From Algoriphagus sp. (GTDB taxonomy: Bacteria; Bacteroidota; Bacteroidia; Cytophagales; Cyclobacteriaceae): 49,263 bases of DNA. Made by a program: the position numbers and the translations under genes. This document shows, piece by piece, positions 1 to 8,600 of this stretch; position 1 is the stretch's first letter, and every line of letters begins with the position of its first letter. The notes below the pieces were generated by a model that was not told the DNA's origin, made no database searches, and was given only the letters and a program-made list of their open reading frames with translations. Where the stretch lies: the NCBI GenBank assembly GCA_023653075.1, contig JAMNXQ010000011.1, positions 1-49,263 on the forward strand. The letters are read 5' to 3'.

Positions 1-1
1 G

Positions 2-151
2 GATTCGTGTTCTGACTCAAATGGTACTTCTGAGGGTACTTTGTACATTGTTCTTGGTACTTTGTACAAATTCTTGCTACTTGATACTAGCTACTTGATA
101 CTTTTTTTAATGTCGAATATCGAACTCCGATTGTTGAATGAAGAAGTGGGG
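2..151 (+). repeat. intergenic repeat element, copy A
   Basis: First of three related elements in the first 1.9 kb. It begins GATTCGTGTT, continues through AAATGGTACTTCTG, then a run of GTAC-containing units (TTGGTACTTTGTAC type), then a run of TCGAA-like units, and ends in AAGAAGTGGGG. Copy B at 1013-1111 shares both the beginning and the end. Unit length inside the arrays is about 10-11 bases and the units are degenerate. No open reading frame of note lies in it. The remaining bases up to 220 hold further GTAC units and no gene. Confidence 0.7.
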
Positions 152-220
152 ATTCGTGGGCTGTACTATGTACCAAGTACCAATTACCCTACTTACCGTA
201 AAGTCAACTTAACGAACTAA

Positions 221-901
221 TTAAAATCTTCCAGTAGTCTCTCCTAAGTCCCAGATTTTCCCGCCAAGGTCAAACTCCCTAAAAATTCGTTTTGCATCGT
301 CAATGGACCATTTAATCCACTCTGGGTTTAAGTGGTTCCCGTACCATTTTTTAGAAAATGACCAGATCTTTTCAATGGGTTGGATATCCCCCTTTGGGAT
401 TTGATGTCGTTTTGCCCAGTCTTCTATTTGGGTTTCGTTTTCAAAAACTAACATGTTACTACAGGTGTAAATCACATTATCCCAAGCTTGTTTCATGGGA
501 ATGGGAAAGTGGATAAACAGATTCTTCTCTAAGATCTCACCATTTTGAATATGTATCTCCACCTGTTTTGTTTCAGCTCCAAGGGTGGTGGTGATTTTTA
601 CATCTTCGCCAAGAAGAGCAGCAATTCCTAAGGAACACCAGGCACAATTTCCCCACCACTGCCCCTTTTTGGATTCCACATAAAAGTTAGTCGGTGCCAA
701 GGAAAAGGGATGAAGTACCCAAACCTTCGGTTCATTGGGGTGCAATACTACCCCATGATATTCCTGCAACTGTCGCAACCCTTCAATTACCTGCTCAATA
801 TCTGAATTGAAGATTTCCGCTAATTCATCAACTGTTGGTGCGAATCCATGATCAATGATACCTTTGATCAATTGGAAATGCAGGTTTGAATTGGTTATCA
901 T
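221..901 (-). CDS. alkylmercury lyase (MerB)-family protein
   Basis: This 226-residue protein resembles the MerB (organomercurial lyase) family. An N-terminal winged-helix-like part (about residues 15-60, VDELAEIFNSDIEQV) precedes a core with the signature NCAWCSLGIAALLG (residues 85-98). Cys89 aligns with the catalytic MerB Cys of AWCALD and Cys147 (YTCSNM) lies where the second catalytic Cys is expected. The position of the catalytic Asp of MerB (WCALD) is Gly92 here, so activity on organomercurials is uncertain. No merA, merR or merT lies nearby, and the gene stands alone between copies A and B of an intergenic repeat. The start ATG at 901 fits the family length (about 210-220 residues). 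Family assignment is fairly sure; mercury resistance as the function is inference. Confidence 0.75.
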   Translation of the reverse strand: MITNSNLHFQLIKGIIDHGFAPTVDELAEIFNSDIEQVIEGLRQLQEYHGVVLHPNEPKVWVLHPFSLAPTNFYVESKKGQWWGNCAWCSLGIAALLGEDVKITTTLGAETKQVEIHIQNGEILEKNLFIHFPIPMKQAWDNVIYTCSNMLVFENETQIEDWAKRHQIPKGDIQPIEKIWSFSKKWYGNHLNPEWIKWSIDDAKRIFREFDLGGKIWDLGETTGRF

Positions 902-1012
902 ACTTGAAAGGAAGTGATTAGTCGGCTAAATGTACGAAATACATAAAATTACATCTGTCCAAAGTTGAATGAAAAAGGATGAAGAAGAAGATTGTACCAA
1001 GTACGAAGTAGT

Positions 1013-1111
1013 GATTCGTGTTTTGACCTAAATGCTACTTCTGAAGGATCTTGGTACATTGTACAAATTCTTGCTAATATCGAATGCTGAATGATGATTT
1101 AAGAAGTGGGG
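1013..1111 (+). repeat. intergenic repeat element, copy B
   Basis: Second copy of the element described at position 2. It shares the leading GATTCGTGTT, a TGACCTAAATG stretch, CTACTTCTG, a GTAC-containing core and a tail ending in AAGAAGTGGGG. It is shorter than copy A because it has fewer internal units. The 902-1207 interval holds only this element, a palindrome and a 14-bp tandem repeat; I see no gene there. Confidence 0.7.
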
Positions 1112-1119
1112 AAGACTAG

Positions 1120-1138
1120 CCTGCCTGACGTAGGCAGG
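1120..1138. repeat. CCTGCCT palindromic repeat
   Basis: Perfect 7-bp inverted repeat CCTGCCT/AGGCAGG around a 5-base loop GACGT. A close relative (CCTGCC-TAC-GGCAGG) lies at 26403-26417 inside the leu operon, so this is a dispersed palindromic family. There is no T-run directly beside the stem, so it is not a standard intrinsic terminator. Confidence 0.65.
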
Positions 1139-1163
1139 TCTCCAATGTCAGGAGGCTTTCTAG

Positions 1164-1191
1164 TCTCGGCTCTTGCATCTCGGCTCTTGTG
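1164..1191 (+). repeat. 14-bp tandem repeat, two units
   Basis: Two adjacent 14-base units, TCTCGGCTCTTGCA and TCTCGGCTCTTGTG, directly downstream of the M23 peptidase gene. They look like the remains of a short intergenic tandem array. No function is visible. Confidence 0.6.
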
Positions 1192-1207
1192 TCTTAAAAA
1201 AAATACC

Positions 1208-1723
1208 TTACAAATCCTCCAGATAATCAATAGGATTCAGGTAGAACATTTTCATCCAGCCCTGCTTGGCTTCGTCTATGCGCCAGAAATAAGGAATTGG
1301 GGTTGCCAAAGCATAATGCAAGTGTGGCGGTTTGCCAGCTGCATTTCCGGTAGTTCCGACGGTACCCAGATGCTCTCCGTTAGCAACAAAGGAGAAGTTT
1401 GACGTGGTAATTTCGTTTAGATGCGCATAGTAATGCAAGCGCCATTTGGGACCTAAAACCAGTACAATATTTCCACCCAGTTTGAGTTGTCCAGTATAAA
1501 GGACCAGTCCACTCGTAGCAGAACGAACAGGTGTTCCCTGTCTCGCAAAAATGTCCACTCCCTTGTGGGTACCAGATTTTCCCCAAGGATAATACCAAAA
1601 TGATTGTTGATTGTAGCTCGACTGTGAAGCTCCTTCAACCGGCATGGAATAATGCTGTAGATACAACAGACCCATACTAATTACCGCTAAAAGTAGGAGT
1701 GCCAGTTTTTTAAAACCCTTCAT
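1208..1723 (-). CDS. M23 family metallopeptidase
   Basis: Putative cell-wall endopeptidase of the LytM/M23 type, 171 residues. Residues 7-22 form a hydrophobic stretch, so the protein is an exported or membrane-anchored periplasmic enzyme. The M23 zinc ligands are present: HKGVD (His53, Asp57) and HLH (His134, His136), with an intervening YAHL (His101). M23 enzymes cleave peptide cross-links in peptidoglycan; here activity is inferred from the intact motif. There is no LysM or coiled-coil part, so this is a minimal catalytic-domain version. A repeat element (copy C) ends about 20 bases before the start codon and carries a TTTCTTTG sequence that could act as a -7 element. Confidence 0.85.
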   Translation of the reverse strand: MKGFKKLALLLLAVISMGLLYLQHYSMPVEGASQSSYNQQSFWYYPWGKSGTHKGVDIFARQGTPVRSATSGLVLYTGQLKLGGNIVLVLGPKWRLHYYAHLNEITTSNFSFVANGEHLGTVGTTGNAAGKPPHLHYALATPIPYFWRIDEAKQGWMKMFYLNPIDYLEDL

Positions 1724-1741
1724 GGATGGATTCGTTTTTCA

Positions 1742-1823
1742 AACAGGTGCAAAGAAAGTACCATGTACAAAGTACCATGTACAAAGATCTTCCAGAAGTA
1801 CCATTTAGGTCCTAACACGAATC
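1742..1823 (-). repeat. intergenic repeat element, copy C (inverted)
   Basis: Read on the minus strand, this begins GATTCGTGTT and continues GACCTAAATGGTACTTCTG followed by GTACATGGTACTTTGTAC-type units, matching the first half of copies A and B. It lacks the TCGAA-type second half. It lies immediately upstream of the M23 gene and could supply part of its promoter region. More GTAC units follow on the plus strand up to about 1868. Confidence 0.7.
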
Positions 1824-1868
1824 CCTACTTGGTACTTGGTACAACTCATGGTACCTCGTACCTAGTAC

Positions 1869-1893
1869 AAAAAAAGGCTACTTATTCGTAGCC
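1869..1893 (-). terminator. intrinsic terminator overlapping a stop codon
   Basis: On the minus strand, GGCTAC-GAATAA-GTAGCC forms a 6-bp stem followed by seven T. The loop contains the TAA stop codon of the 35-residue protein, so the gene's last codons and its terminator are the same sequence. Confidence 0.8.
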
Positions 1894-1989
1894 TCCTTTC
1901 TTTTTTTCTCTTTTTTCTTCCTTTTTCTCCTTTGGAGTTTTGGTAGGCGCTTTCTTTGTCGCTTTCTGGGAATTCATTCCTTTAGCCAT
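1882..1989 (-). CDS. 35-residue Lys-rich small protein
   Basis: A short reading frame starting MAKGMNSQKATKKAPTKT and ending KKKGGYE. It is strongly basic: Lys makes up more than a third of the residues and there is almost no hydrophobic residue, so it cannot form a normal folded core. Support for it being a real gene comes from the ATG start, the codon-like sequence, and a terminator hairpin whose loop holds the stop codon. I recall similar short Lys-rich proteins starting MAKGM in other Bacteroidota, but I cannot check this here. Nucleic-acid binding is a guess from charge alone. Confidence 0.65.
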   Translation of the reverse strand: MAKGMNSQKATKKAPTKTPKEKKEEKREKKKGGYE

Positions 1990-2106
1990 CTTCGTATGGG
2001 GTTTAGGGGTTCAACAGATTAACTCGTATCCTAAGCTAGGAAAATTCTAGGAGGAACCAAATCCATATTCTCCTCAAATATCAATTTCATTGACTTTTAC
2101 AGCGAT

Positions 2107-3012
2107 TTATAACAGTTTGAAATACCGCACATACGCGATCCATTTTCCGTCTGGAGACCAGCTATGTACATTAATCGTGCCCTGACCTCCAAAAAACACA
2201 GGCGTTAGGTCTTTACTTTCCCGAGAATTCAGGTCAAAAATTCGAAGCTTTACATCTTTACCAAATGGATGGGATCCTTTTTGATCCTCTAAATAGGAAA
2301 TATAAACTAGCTTTTGATTGTCTGGGGAAGGGTGAGGAAACCAATTGTCTAATTCATCAAACGTAAGCTGTTCCTGTTTGCTGCCATCAGCCTTCATCCG
2401 GAAAAGATGCATCCTTCCAGTTCGGTGAGAATTAAAATAGATCCATTGTCCATCGTAACTGTATTCTGGGCCATCATCTAATCCCTCCTCTGTTGTCAAG
2501 CGAACTTCCTCCCCGCCCTGTGTGGGTACCCGATAAACATCCCATTTCCCATCTCTTTCGGCACAATACGCTAAATAGTTTCCATCTGGGCTGATTCCAT
2601 GCCAGTAACTAGGGTAATTTGGAGTGATTAATTTAGGAGTTCCACCTGCAAGTGGAACGGTGTAAATTCTGGACCCTAAGCCTTTTTCATTTTTGCTATA
2701 AACAAGGATTTTTCCATCAAAACTGAGTCCATGGTCATTATTTACGGTGGAAATTACGCCTTCTTGAACGAGACCCAAACTCCTTCCATTCAAGTCAATT
2801 TTTTCCAATAGCCCTCCCAAATTGATAAGCAAATAATCCCCCTCTCTGGACCAGTTGGGAGCTTCAAAATGTCGATTTTGACGAATAATACTTCTTTCTT
2901 CACCCGTCATGACATTTAAGATAACAAGCTCACTTGCTATATTTTCTTGAACTTGAGTGAATCCTTTTACTCCAATTAGAAGCAATAAAGCTAGCAGTAC
3001 TGATTTCCTCAT
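2107..3012 (-). CDS. TolB-like PD40 beta-propeller protein
   Basis: Exported protein of 301 residues with a signal peptide (hydrophobic residues 5-15, then GFTQ). The rest consists of WD40-like/PD40 propeller repeats, seen as recurring SPDG or SYDG motifs (HGISPDGNYLAY, EYSYDGQWIYF, HPSPDNQKLVYI, SWSPDGKWIAYV), the pattern of TolB and of the propeller in S9 peptidases. No peptidase domain follows, so it is probably a periplasmic binding or scaffold protein. It lies 48 bases downstream of selD on the same strand and may be transcribed with it. Its substrate cannot be told from sequence. Confidence 0.75.
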   Translation of the reverse strand: MRKSVLLALLLLIGVKGFTQVQENIASELVILNVMTGEERSIIRQNRHFEAPNWSREGDYLLINLGGLLEKIDLNGRSLGLVQEGVISTVNNDHGLSFDGKILVYSKNEKGLGSRIYTVPLAGGTPKLITPNYPSYWHGISPDGNYLAYCAERDGKWDVYRVPTQGGEEVRLTTEEGLDDGPEYSYDGQWIYFNSHRTGRMHLFRMKADGSKQEQLTFDELDNWFPHPSPDNQKLVYISYLEDQKGSHPFGKDVKLRIFDLNSRESKDLTPVFFGGQGTINVHSWSPDGKWIAYVRYFKLL

Positions 3013-3060
3013 GATTTCTTTAGGGATTGATTTTCATGAAGTTAGCAGTAAATTATTTTT

Positions 3061-4101
3061 TCAGTTCACCACCTGTACCCAAAAATTATCCTTCGGTAAA
3101 AATTCTCCTATCTCCCAAAAGGTTTGCTTATTCAAGCGCATCGTCTCCTCAAACCAGGCCTTATCCTCGGCGCCCACGGAGATCAATAATCCACCGCTTG
3201 TTTGAGGATCGCACAGGGGTACCAATTCCATCCCGTTTACTCCAATTACCTTGGAATTGAAGGCATTCCAGTTGCGGTAAGTGTTGTCCGGAAAAATAAA
3301 CTGTTGAATATAGTCCTGAACCCCTTCAATAAGTGGAAGTGCCTTGAAGTCTAGTCTCAAGGAAAGCTCAGCTCCCTCAGCCATTTCTAGGGCATGCCCC
3401 AACAAGCCAAACCCAGTGACGTCCGTGAGGGCATGTACCTCCTCGTGGTTGCCCAAGACCTCTCCAATGGAGTTGAGTTGGCAAGCAATATCTACTAAGT
3501 TGCGGTAGTCTCGATCGTTGATTTTCTGCCGTTTTAAGGCGGTAGCCAATACCCCAATCCCCAGTGGCTTGGTCAAGAACAACAAATCTCCGGCCTTGCT
3601 CCCTGTGTTTTTCTTGATTTTTCTCGGGTGCACCAATCCATTCACAGAAAGCCCGAAAATGGGATCCTTGGCAGCAATGGAATGTCCTCCCGCTAGCTCT
3701 ATTCTAGCCTGGGAACAAACCAATTTGGCTCCCTCCAGTACTTTGGCAGCAAGTTCAGGTGCTAGCTTCTCCACCGGCCAACTCAAGATCGCATTTGCGA
3801 AAAGAGGCTTTCCGCCCATGGCGTACACATCGGAAATGGCATTGGTCGCCGCAATTCGGCCAAAGTCAAATGGGTCATCCACTATTGGGGTGAAAAAATC
3901 TACGGTATTGATGATTGCAATATCCTCTGATACCTGATACACAGCAGCATCGTCCTTGCTAGAATTTCCTACAAGTAGCCGTGGGTCAGTTTGTGCGAAG
4001 GAGCCGCTCGCTCCAAGAATTTGGTCCAGTACAGCAGGTGCAATCTTACAGCCACAGCCTGATCCTTCACTCCACTCCGTCAACCTAGTCACTTGTTCCA
4101 T
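3061..4101 (-). CDS. selD: selenide, water dikinase
   Basis: Makes selenophosphate from selenide and ATP, the selenium donor for selenouridine and selenocysteine synthesis. The 346-residue length is normal for the family. The N-terminal GSGCGCKI motif (residues 13-20) supplies the catalytic Cys16 and Lys19, corresponding to Cys17 and Lys20 of E. coli SelD, so this is a Cys and not a selenocysteine form. The ATP-binding part follows (NTVDFFTPIVDDPFDFGRIAA; GHSI; LTDVTGFGLLGHALEM). The start codon overlaps the end of mnmH by 17 bases, which implies translational coupling. No selA or selB is present in this window, so the visible use of selenium is tRNA modification. Confidence 0.95.
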   Translation of the reverse strand: MEQVTRLTEWSEGSGCGCKIAPAVLDQILGASGSFAQTDPRLLVGNSSKDDAAVYQVSEDIAIINTVDFFTPIVDDPFDFGRIAATNAISDVYAMGGKPLFANAILSWPVEKLAPELAAKVLEGAKLVCSQARIELAGGHSIAAKDPIFGLSVNGLVHPRKIKKNTGSKAGDLLFLTKPLGIGVLATALKRQKINDRDYRNLVDIACQLNSIGEVLGNHEEVHALTDVTGFGLLGHALEMAEGAELSLRLDFKALPLIEGVQDYIQQFIFPDNTYRNWNAFNSKVIGVNGMELVPLCDPQTSGGLLISVGAEDKAWFEETMRLNKQTFWEIGEFLPKDNFWVQVVN

Positions 4102-5128
4102 TGCTTTTTGGTTTTGTTTGTAATAGTAAGTCCACCTGCTCCTTTAAAGATTTACCTGCTAGATTTAGTCGGATAGTTTTTGAAGGTTCGTGGCGCTGCA
4201 AGTCAAACTCGTAGGTTTTGTCGTAATAGCCTAGCAAGATGGTAATCCAGATTTCTGACTCACCTGCGCGGATCGCCTCTAGTGCTTGGGTGGTTCGATC
4301 TCCTCCCAATCGCTTATGCAATCGCAGCACGGCAGCTAGGAGTTCTTCCTGGTCCAGATATGCATATTCACTTGCGATATGCCCGATGCGTTCGGCCTCG
4401 GATTTTTCCACTTCAATGCGCGGACTTTCGGTCATCTGTGCGTAAAAAGCATCTGGGAGGATGATGCGTCCAATTCTTCGGCTCTCATTTTCTACCCAAA
4501 TAGCCTGGTTTGAATTCATTTCCCGTAACTCTTCCGCCAAAAGATTTTCAAATTGCTCCACAGTGGGTTGAGGGGCTTGCCCAATGGACCCAAAGGAGGA
4601 CCCCTTGTGATTAGCCAGTCCTTCCAAATCGATGACCTGCTCCCCTCTCGCTTTCAGTTGATGGAGTAAAACCGTCTTTCCTGCCCCAGTGCTACCACCC
4701 AAGATTAGAATGGGGAAGGGCTTTCTTACCCAAGAAAACGTGAAACTTCGGTAAGTTTTGTATCCTCCTTCGAGTCTAAAAATCTCAAATCCTACCAACG
4801 TTAGTAGCCAAGAAAGGATCTGACTTCGCATTCCTCCTCGCCAGCAATACAGAATCAGTTTTTTAGCTGGAAATTTCCGTAACGCCTCTTTTTGAATGAG
4901 GTGAAAGCGTGGTCCTACCAATTCAAAACCCTTGAGGGTTGCATTTTCAGCCCCCGCAGTCCTGTAAAGGGTGCCCACAGTAATCCGTTCGACGTTGTTG
5001 AGGATAGGGATATTGACTGCTCCAGGAATATGACTTTGTTCAAACTCCCCCTCACTGCGGGCATCTACCACAGGTAGTTGCTGGCGCAATGTCCAAAATT
5101 GGTCAAGGGATAAAGTTACTTCAGCCAT
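4085..5128 (-). CDS. mnmH: tRNA 2-selenouridine synthase
   Basis: Replaces sulfur by selenium in the 2-thiouridine at the wobble position of certain tRNAs, through a geranylated intermediate, using selenophosphate from SelD. Residues 1-130 form a rhodanese domain with the active-site loop CWRGGMRSQ (Cys95). A P-loop GGSTGAGKT (about residues 144-152) starts the C-terminal domain. The length of 347 fits. It overlaps selD, forming a two-gene selenium unit. Upstream, the terminator of trxA ends only about 20 bases before this start codon, so expression probably depends on read-through from trxA or on a promoter inside trxA. Also known as selU or ybbB. Confidence 0.93.
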   Translation of the reverse strand: MAEVTLSLDQFWTLRQQLPVVDARSEGEFEQSHIPGAVNIPILNNVERITVGTLYRTAGAENATLKGFELVGPRFHLIQKEALRKFPAKKLILYCWRGGMRSQILSWLLTLVGFEIFRLEGGYKTYRSFTFSWVRKPFPILILGGSTGAGKTVLLHQLKARGEQVIDLEGLANHKGSSFGSIGQAPQPTVEQFENLLAEELREMNSNQAIWVENESRRIGRIILPDAFYAQMTESPRIEVEKSEAERIGHIASEYAYLDQEELLAAVLRLHKRLGGDRTTQALEAIRAGESEIWITILLGYYDKTYEFDLQRHEPSKTIRLNLAGKSLKEQVDLLLQTKPKSNGTSD

Positions 5129-5143
5129 GGAGTTAGGGAAGAT

Positions 5144-5175
5144 AAAAAAAGCCGCAAAGGTTTCTTTACGGCTTT
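5144..5175 (-). terminator. intrinsic terminator after trxA
   Basis: On the minus strand, AAAGCCGTAAAG pairs with CTTTGCGGCTTT through one G-U wobble, and is followed by a run of seven T. On the plus strand the same position would be a C-A mismatch, so the hairpin is built for minus-strand transcription, that is for trxA. It lies between trxA and mnmH. Confidence 0.85.
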
Positions 5176-5195
5176 AGGGAATGCTGGTGATTAAA

Positions 5196-5516
5196 TTAAA
5201 GCTGTGCGTCTAGCTTCTGTGCCAAAACTGCTTTTGGAACAGCGCCCACTTGCTTATCAACGATTTCTCCTCCTTTAAAAAATAGGAGGGTAGGGATGGA
5301 ACGAATGCCAAAAGCTTGTGCCACAGAAGGATTGGCATCTACATCCACCTTTCCAATCACTGCTTTTCCTTCGTAATCTGACGCCAATTCTTCGACTACT
5401 GGGCCAATCATTTTGCATGGGCCACACCATTCTGCCCAAAAGTCAACCAAGATTGGTTGGCTTCCAGAGATGATTTCTTCAAAGTTTGCGTCGGTAATTT
5501 CAATTGCTTTTGCCAT
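5196..5516 (-). CDS. trxA: thioredoxin
   Basis: Cytoplasmic dithiol oxidoreductase of 106 residues. The active site is WCGPC (Cys31, Cys34) in the context VDFWAEWCGPCKMIGP, and the cis-Pro loop is SIPTLLFF. The length and motifs match classical thioredoxin 1. It has its own -7 element (5545-5552) and its own terminator. It lies between dnaE and mnmH; rhodanese-type MnmH needs reductant, so thioredoxin next to it may be of use, but that link is inference. Confidence 0.96.
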   Translation of the reverse strand: MAKAIEITDANFEEIISGSQPILVDFWAEWCGPCKMIGPVVEELASDYEGKAVIGKVDVDANPSVAQAFGIRSIPTLLFFKGGEIVDKQVGAVPKAVLAQKLDAQL

Positions 5517-5544
5517 GGGATGCTTTCAGGTAAGGTTCTTTTTT

Positions 5545-5552
5545 CAAATATA
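5545..5552 (-). promoter_or_regulatory. trxA promoter, -7 element
   Basis: Perfect Bacteroidota -7 motif TATATTTG on the minus strand, 28 bases before the trxA start codon. I could not find a good TTG at the usual -33 distance, so the call rests on the -7 element and its position. Confidence 0.5.
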
Positions 5553-5634
5553 TCAGCAAAATGCAATTGAATCCGAATAAGTTCCGTTCAATTTTAATTA
5601 ATTGCTGGAAGGAGGGTAATTTTTATGCTGTTGG

Positions 5635-8600
5635 TTAACGATCCATGATTTTATAGGCCACTTCTGGCATGAGTTTCAATTCCTTGATCAACTCTGCACT
5701 GGGGTCTACCTTAATTTTTTTGGAGAAAAGTTCTAAGCTAATATTCTCTTGCTGATCCACCACTTCAATATACAATTTGGCTTCGCCCTTGTACTTGGCA
5801 GTGATGGTTTCTAATTTTTCCATCAGCTCGTAAGTCAAGTCATTCAAATTGATATTGACCTTGAGGCCTTTGATTAAGCGTCCCCGAATCTCGCTGAGTA
5901 GGGAGATGGCATTGATTTTAAACTCCAACTCGTTCTCCGCTCCCCACTTTTTTTGAACTACCGCACCAGAAATAAACAAGAACCAGCCCGTCATGAAGTA
6001 TTGTTTAAACTTCACGTAATCTTCTCCAAAAAGGAAAAAGGTAAAGGAACCATGGTAATCTTCCACCGTTAGCGTTCCGAAGGGCTTGCCATTCTTGGTC
6101 GTTCGGTGGGCAAAGCTTGCTACTGAGCCCGCCATACGCAATTCATTTTTCCCTTTGAGCCCCTCCAAATCCGTGAGGGCCGTCAGCGTAGCATTGGTAA
6201 AGGAGTCGATCTCCAATTGGTACTGATCTAGGGGGTGCCCTGAGATAAAGAGTCCCACTACTTCTTTTTCGATATTCAATTGCTGAATCTGTGAAAAGGG
6301 CTCCATGGCTGGAACAGATGGCAGCGGAACCTCTGCGGTACCTGAGCTACCGCCAAAAAGGCTGACCTGCGCACTGTCTTCTTCTTGCTGGATTTTCTGG
6401 GCGTATCGGCTTGCTTTTTCAATCAAACTGATATCTCCTTCAGGTGCTTCCAGGTACTGTCTCCGGTGGTGTTCTTTGAAACAATCAAAGCTTCCTGCCA
6501 TGGCCAATGCCTCTAGGGTTCTTTTATTCAATGCACGGGAATTTACGCGTTTGGCAAAGTCAAAAATGCTCGAATAAGGACCGTTGCTAATTCTTTCCTT
6601 GATGATTTCTTCCACTGCTCCCGCTCCCGCACCTCGGATTGCAGCCATGCCAAATCGGATTTCCCCTTGCGTATTTACGGTAAATCCACTCTTGGATTCA
6701 TTGACATCGGGTCCAAGAACCGAGATTCCCATTCGTCTACATTCTTCCATGAAAAAGGTCACCTGGGTGATGTCATTCATGTTGTTGCTCAGTACCGAAG
6801 CCATGTATTCTGCCGGGTAATGAGCCTTGAGATAAGCCGTCTGGTAGGCAATCCAGGCATAACATGTGGAGTGTGACTTGTTGAAGGCGTAGGAGGCAAA
6901 AGCTTCCCAGTCTGTCCAGATTTTCTCCAGCTTTTTGGCATCGTGCCCTTTGGCAGCGGCCTGCTCCACAAACTTGGGTTTCATCTTATCCAATACATCC
7001 TTCTGCTTCTTACCCATTGCTTTTCGCAGGACGTCTGCCTCACCCTTGGTGAAGCCAGCAATCTTTTGGGAAAGGAGCATGACCTGTTCCTGGTAAACCG
7101 TGATTCCGTAGGTTTCTTCCAGGTATTCTTTCATGTCCTCTAAATCGTAGGAAATGGGTTCGGCCCCATGCTTTCTTTTGATAAAAGAGGGGATGTATGC
7201 CAAAGGACCTGGACGGTAAAGCGCATTCATGGCAATCAAATCCGCAAAAACAGTAGGCTTTAGTTCGCGCATGTATTTTTGCATGCCCGGACTTTCGTAC
7301 TGGAAAATACCGACTGTTTCGCCGCGTTGAAAGAGTTCGTAGGTTTTGACATCATCAATCGGGAAGGTGTCCGCATCCAATTGGATATCGTGCCTTTCTT
7401 TCACGATTTTGATCGCGTCCTTGATCAGGGTTAGTGTCTTTAAGCCCAAAAAATCCATTTTTAGCAAGCCTGCAGATTCCACTACGGCGTTGTCAAATTG
7501 GGTGCACACCATGTCCGAATCCTTTGCCAAGGCGACAGGAACAAAGTTGGTGATGTCGGATGGAGTAATGATGACTCCACAGGCATGGATCCCCGTATTG
7601 CGGACCGATCCTTCCAAGACGGCTGCCTGGTTGATGGTCTTGGCAGACTCATCGATGCCTTGGGCGATGCGAATCAGTTCCTCCGCCTTTTGAAGTAACT
7701 CGCCCTGTCCCTTGAGTTTTTCCAATAAGGCAGGTCTATTCTTGGCCAATTCAAAAAGCGTTTTCAACTTGATTTCTGGCACTAAGTTGGCCAGTCTTCC
7801 GGCTTCGGCTAGTGGTAAATTAAGCACGCGTGCGGTATCTCGGATGGCCGATTTGGCCGCCATGGTGCCGTAAGTAATGATTTGAGCTACCTGGTTGGTG
7901 CCGTACTTGTTGATTACATAGTCAATGACTGCTTGACGACCTTCGTCATCAAAGTCAATATCAATATCGGGTAAGGATACTCGGTCTGGATTTAGAAAAC
8001 GTTCGAATAGGAGGTTGTATTTGATGGGGTCGACATTGGTGATTGCCACACAATAGGCTACTGCTGACCCTGCCGCTGATCCTCTTCCAGGACCTACGGA
8101 TACGCCCATATCACGGGCAGCCCTTGTAAAATCCTGAACAATCAAAAAATACCCTGGATAGCCCGTGTTTTCAATGGTTTTCAGTTCAAAGTCCAGGCGC
8201 TCCTGAATTTCAGGGGTAAGTTCTGGATACCGTTTCTTAGCGCCCTCATAGGTGAGGTAGCGGAGGTAGGCATTTTCGCCGCGCTTTCCCCCGTCTGCCT
8301 CGTCTTCGGCATGCTTAAACTCCTCCGGGATGTCAAATTTTGGCAGCAATACCTCTCGAGCCAGTTTGTAGGCTTCGCACTTGTCCACGATTTCCTGAGT
8401 GCAAAGAATCGCCTCTGGCAAGTCGGCGAAAAGTTGCTTCATTTCCTCCGGACTCTTGAGGTAAAATTCGTCGTTTGGAAAGCCAAATCGAAACTCTCTT
8501 CCTCGCTTGCCTACATACTTTTTAGGCTTTTCTACCAGTTCACCATCCTTTACACAAAGTAAAATATCGTGTGCTTTGGCATCGCCCTTTTCATTGTAGT

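Noticed and set aside
1..220. Reading the GTAC-rich stretch as a CRISPR or phage attachment site
   Set aside because: Units are degenerate and about 10-11 bases long without spacers; there is no integrase or tRNA gene nearby.
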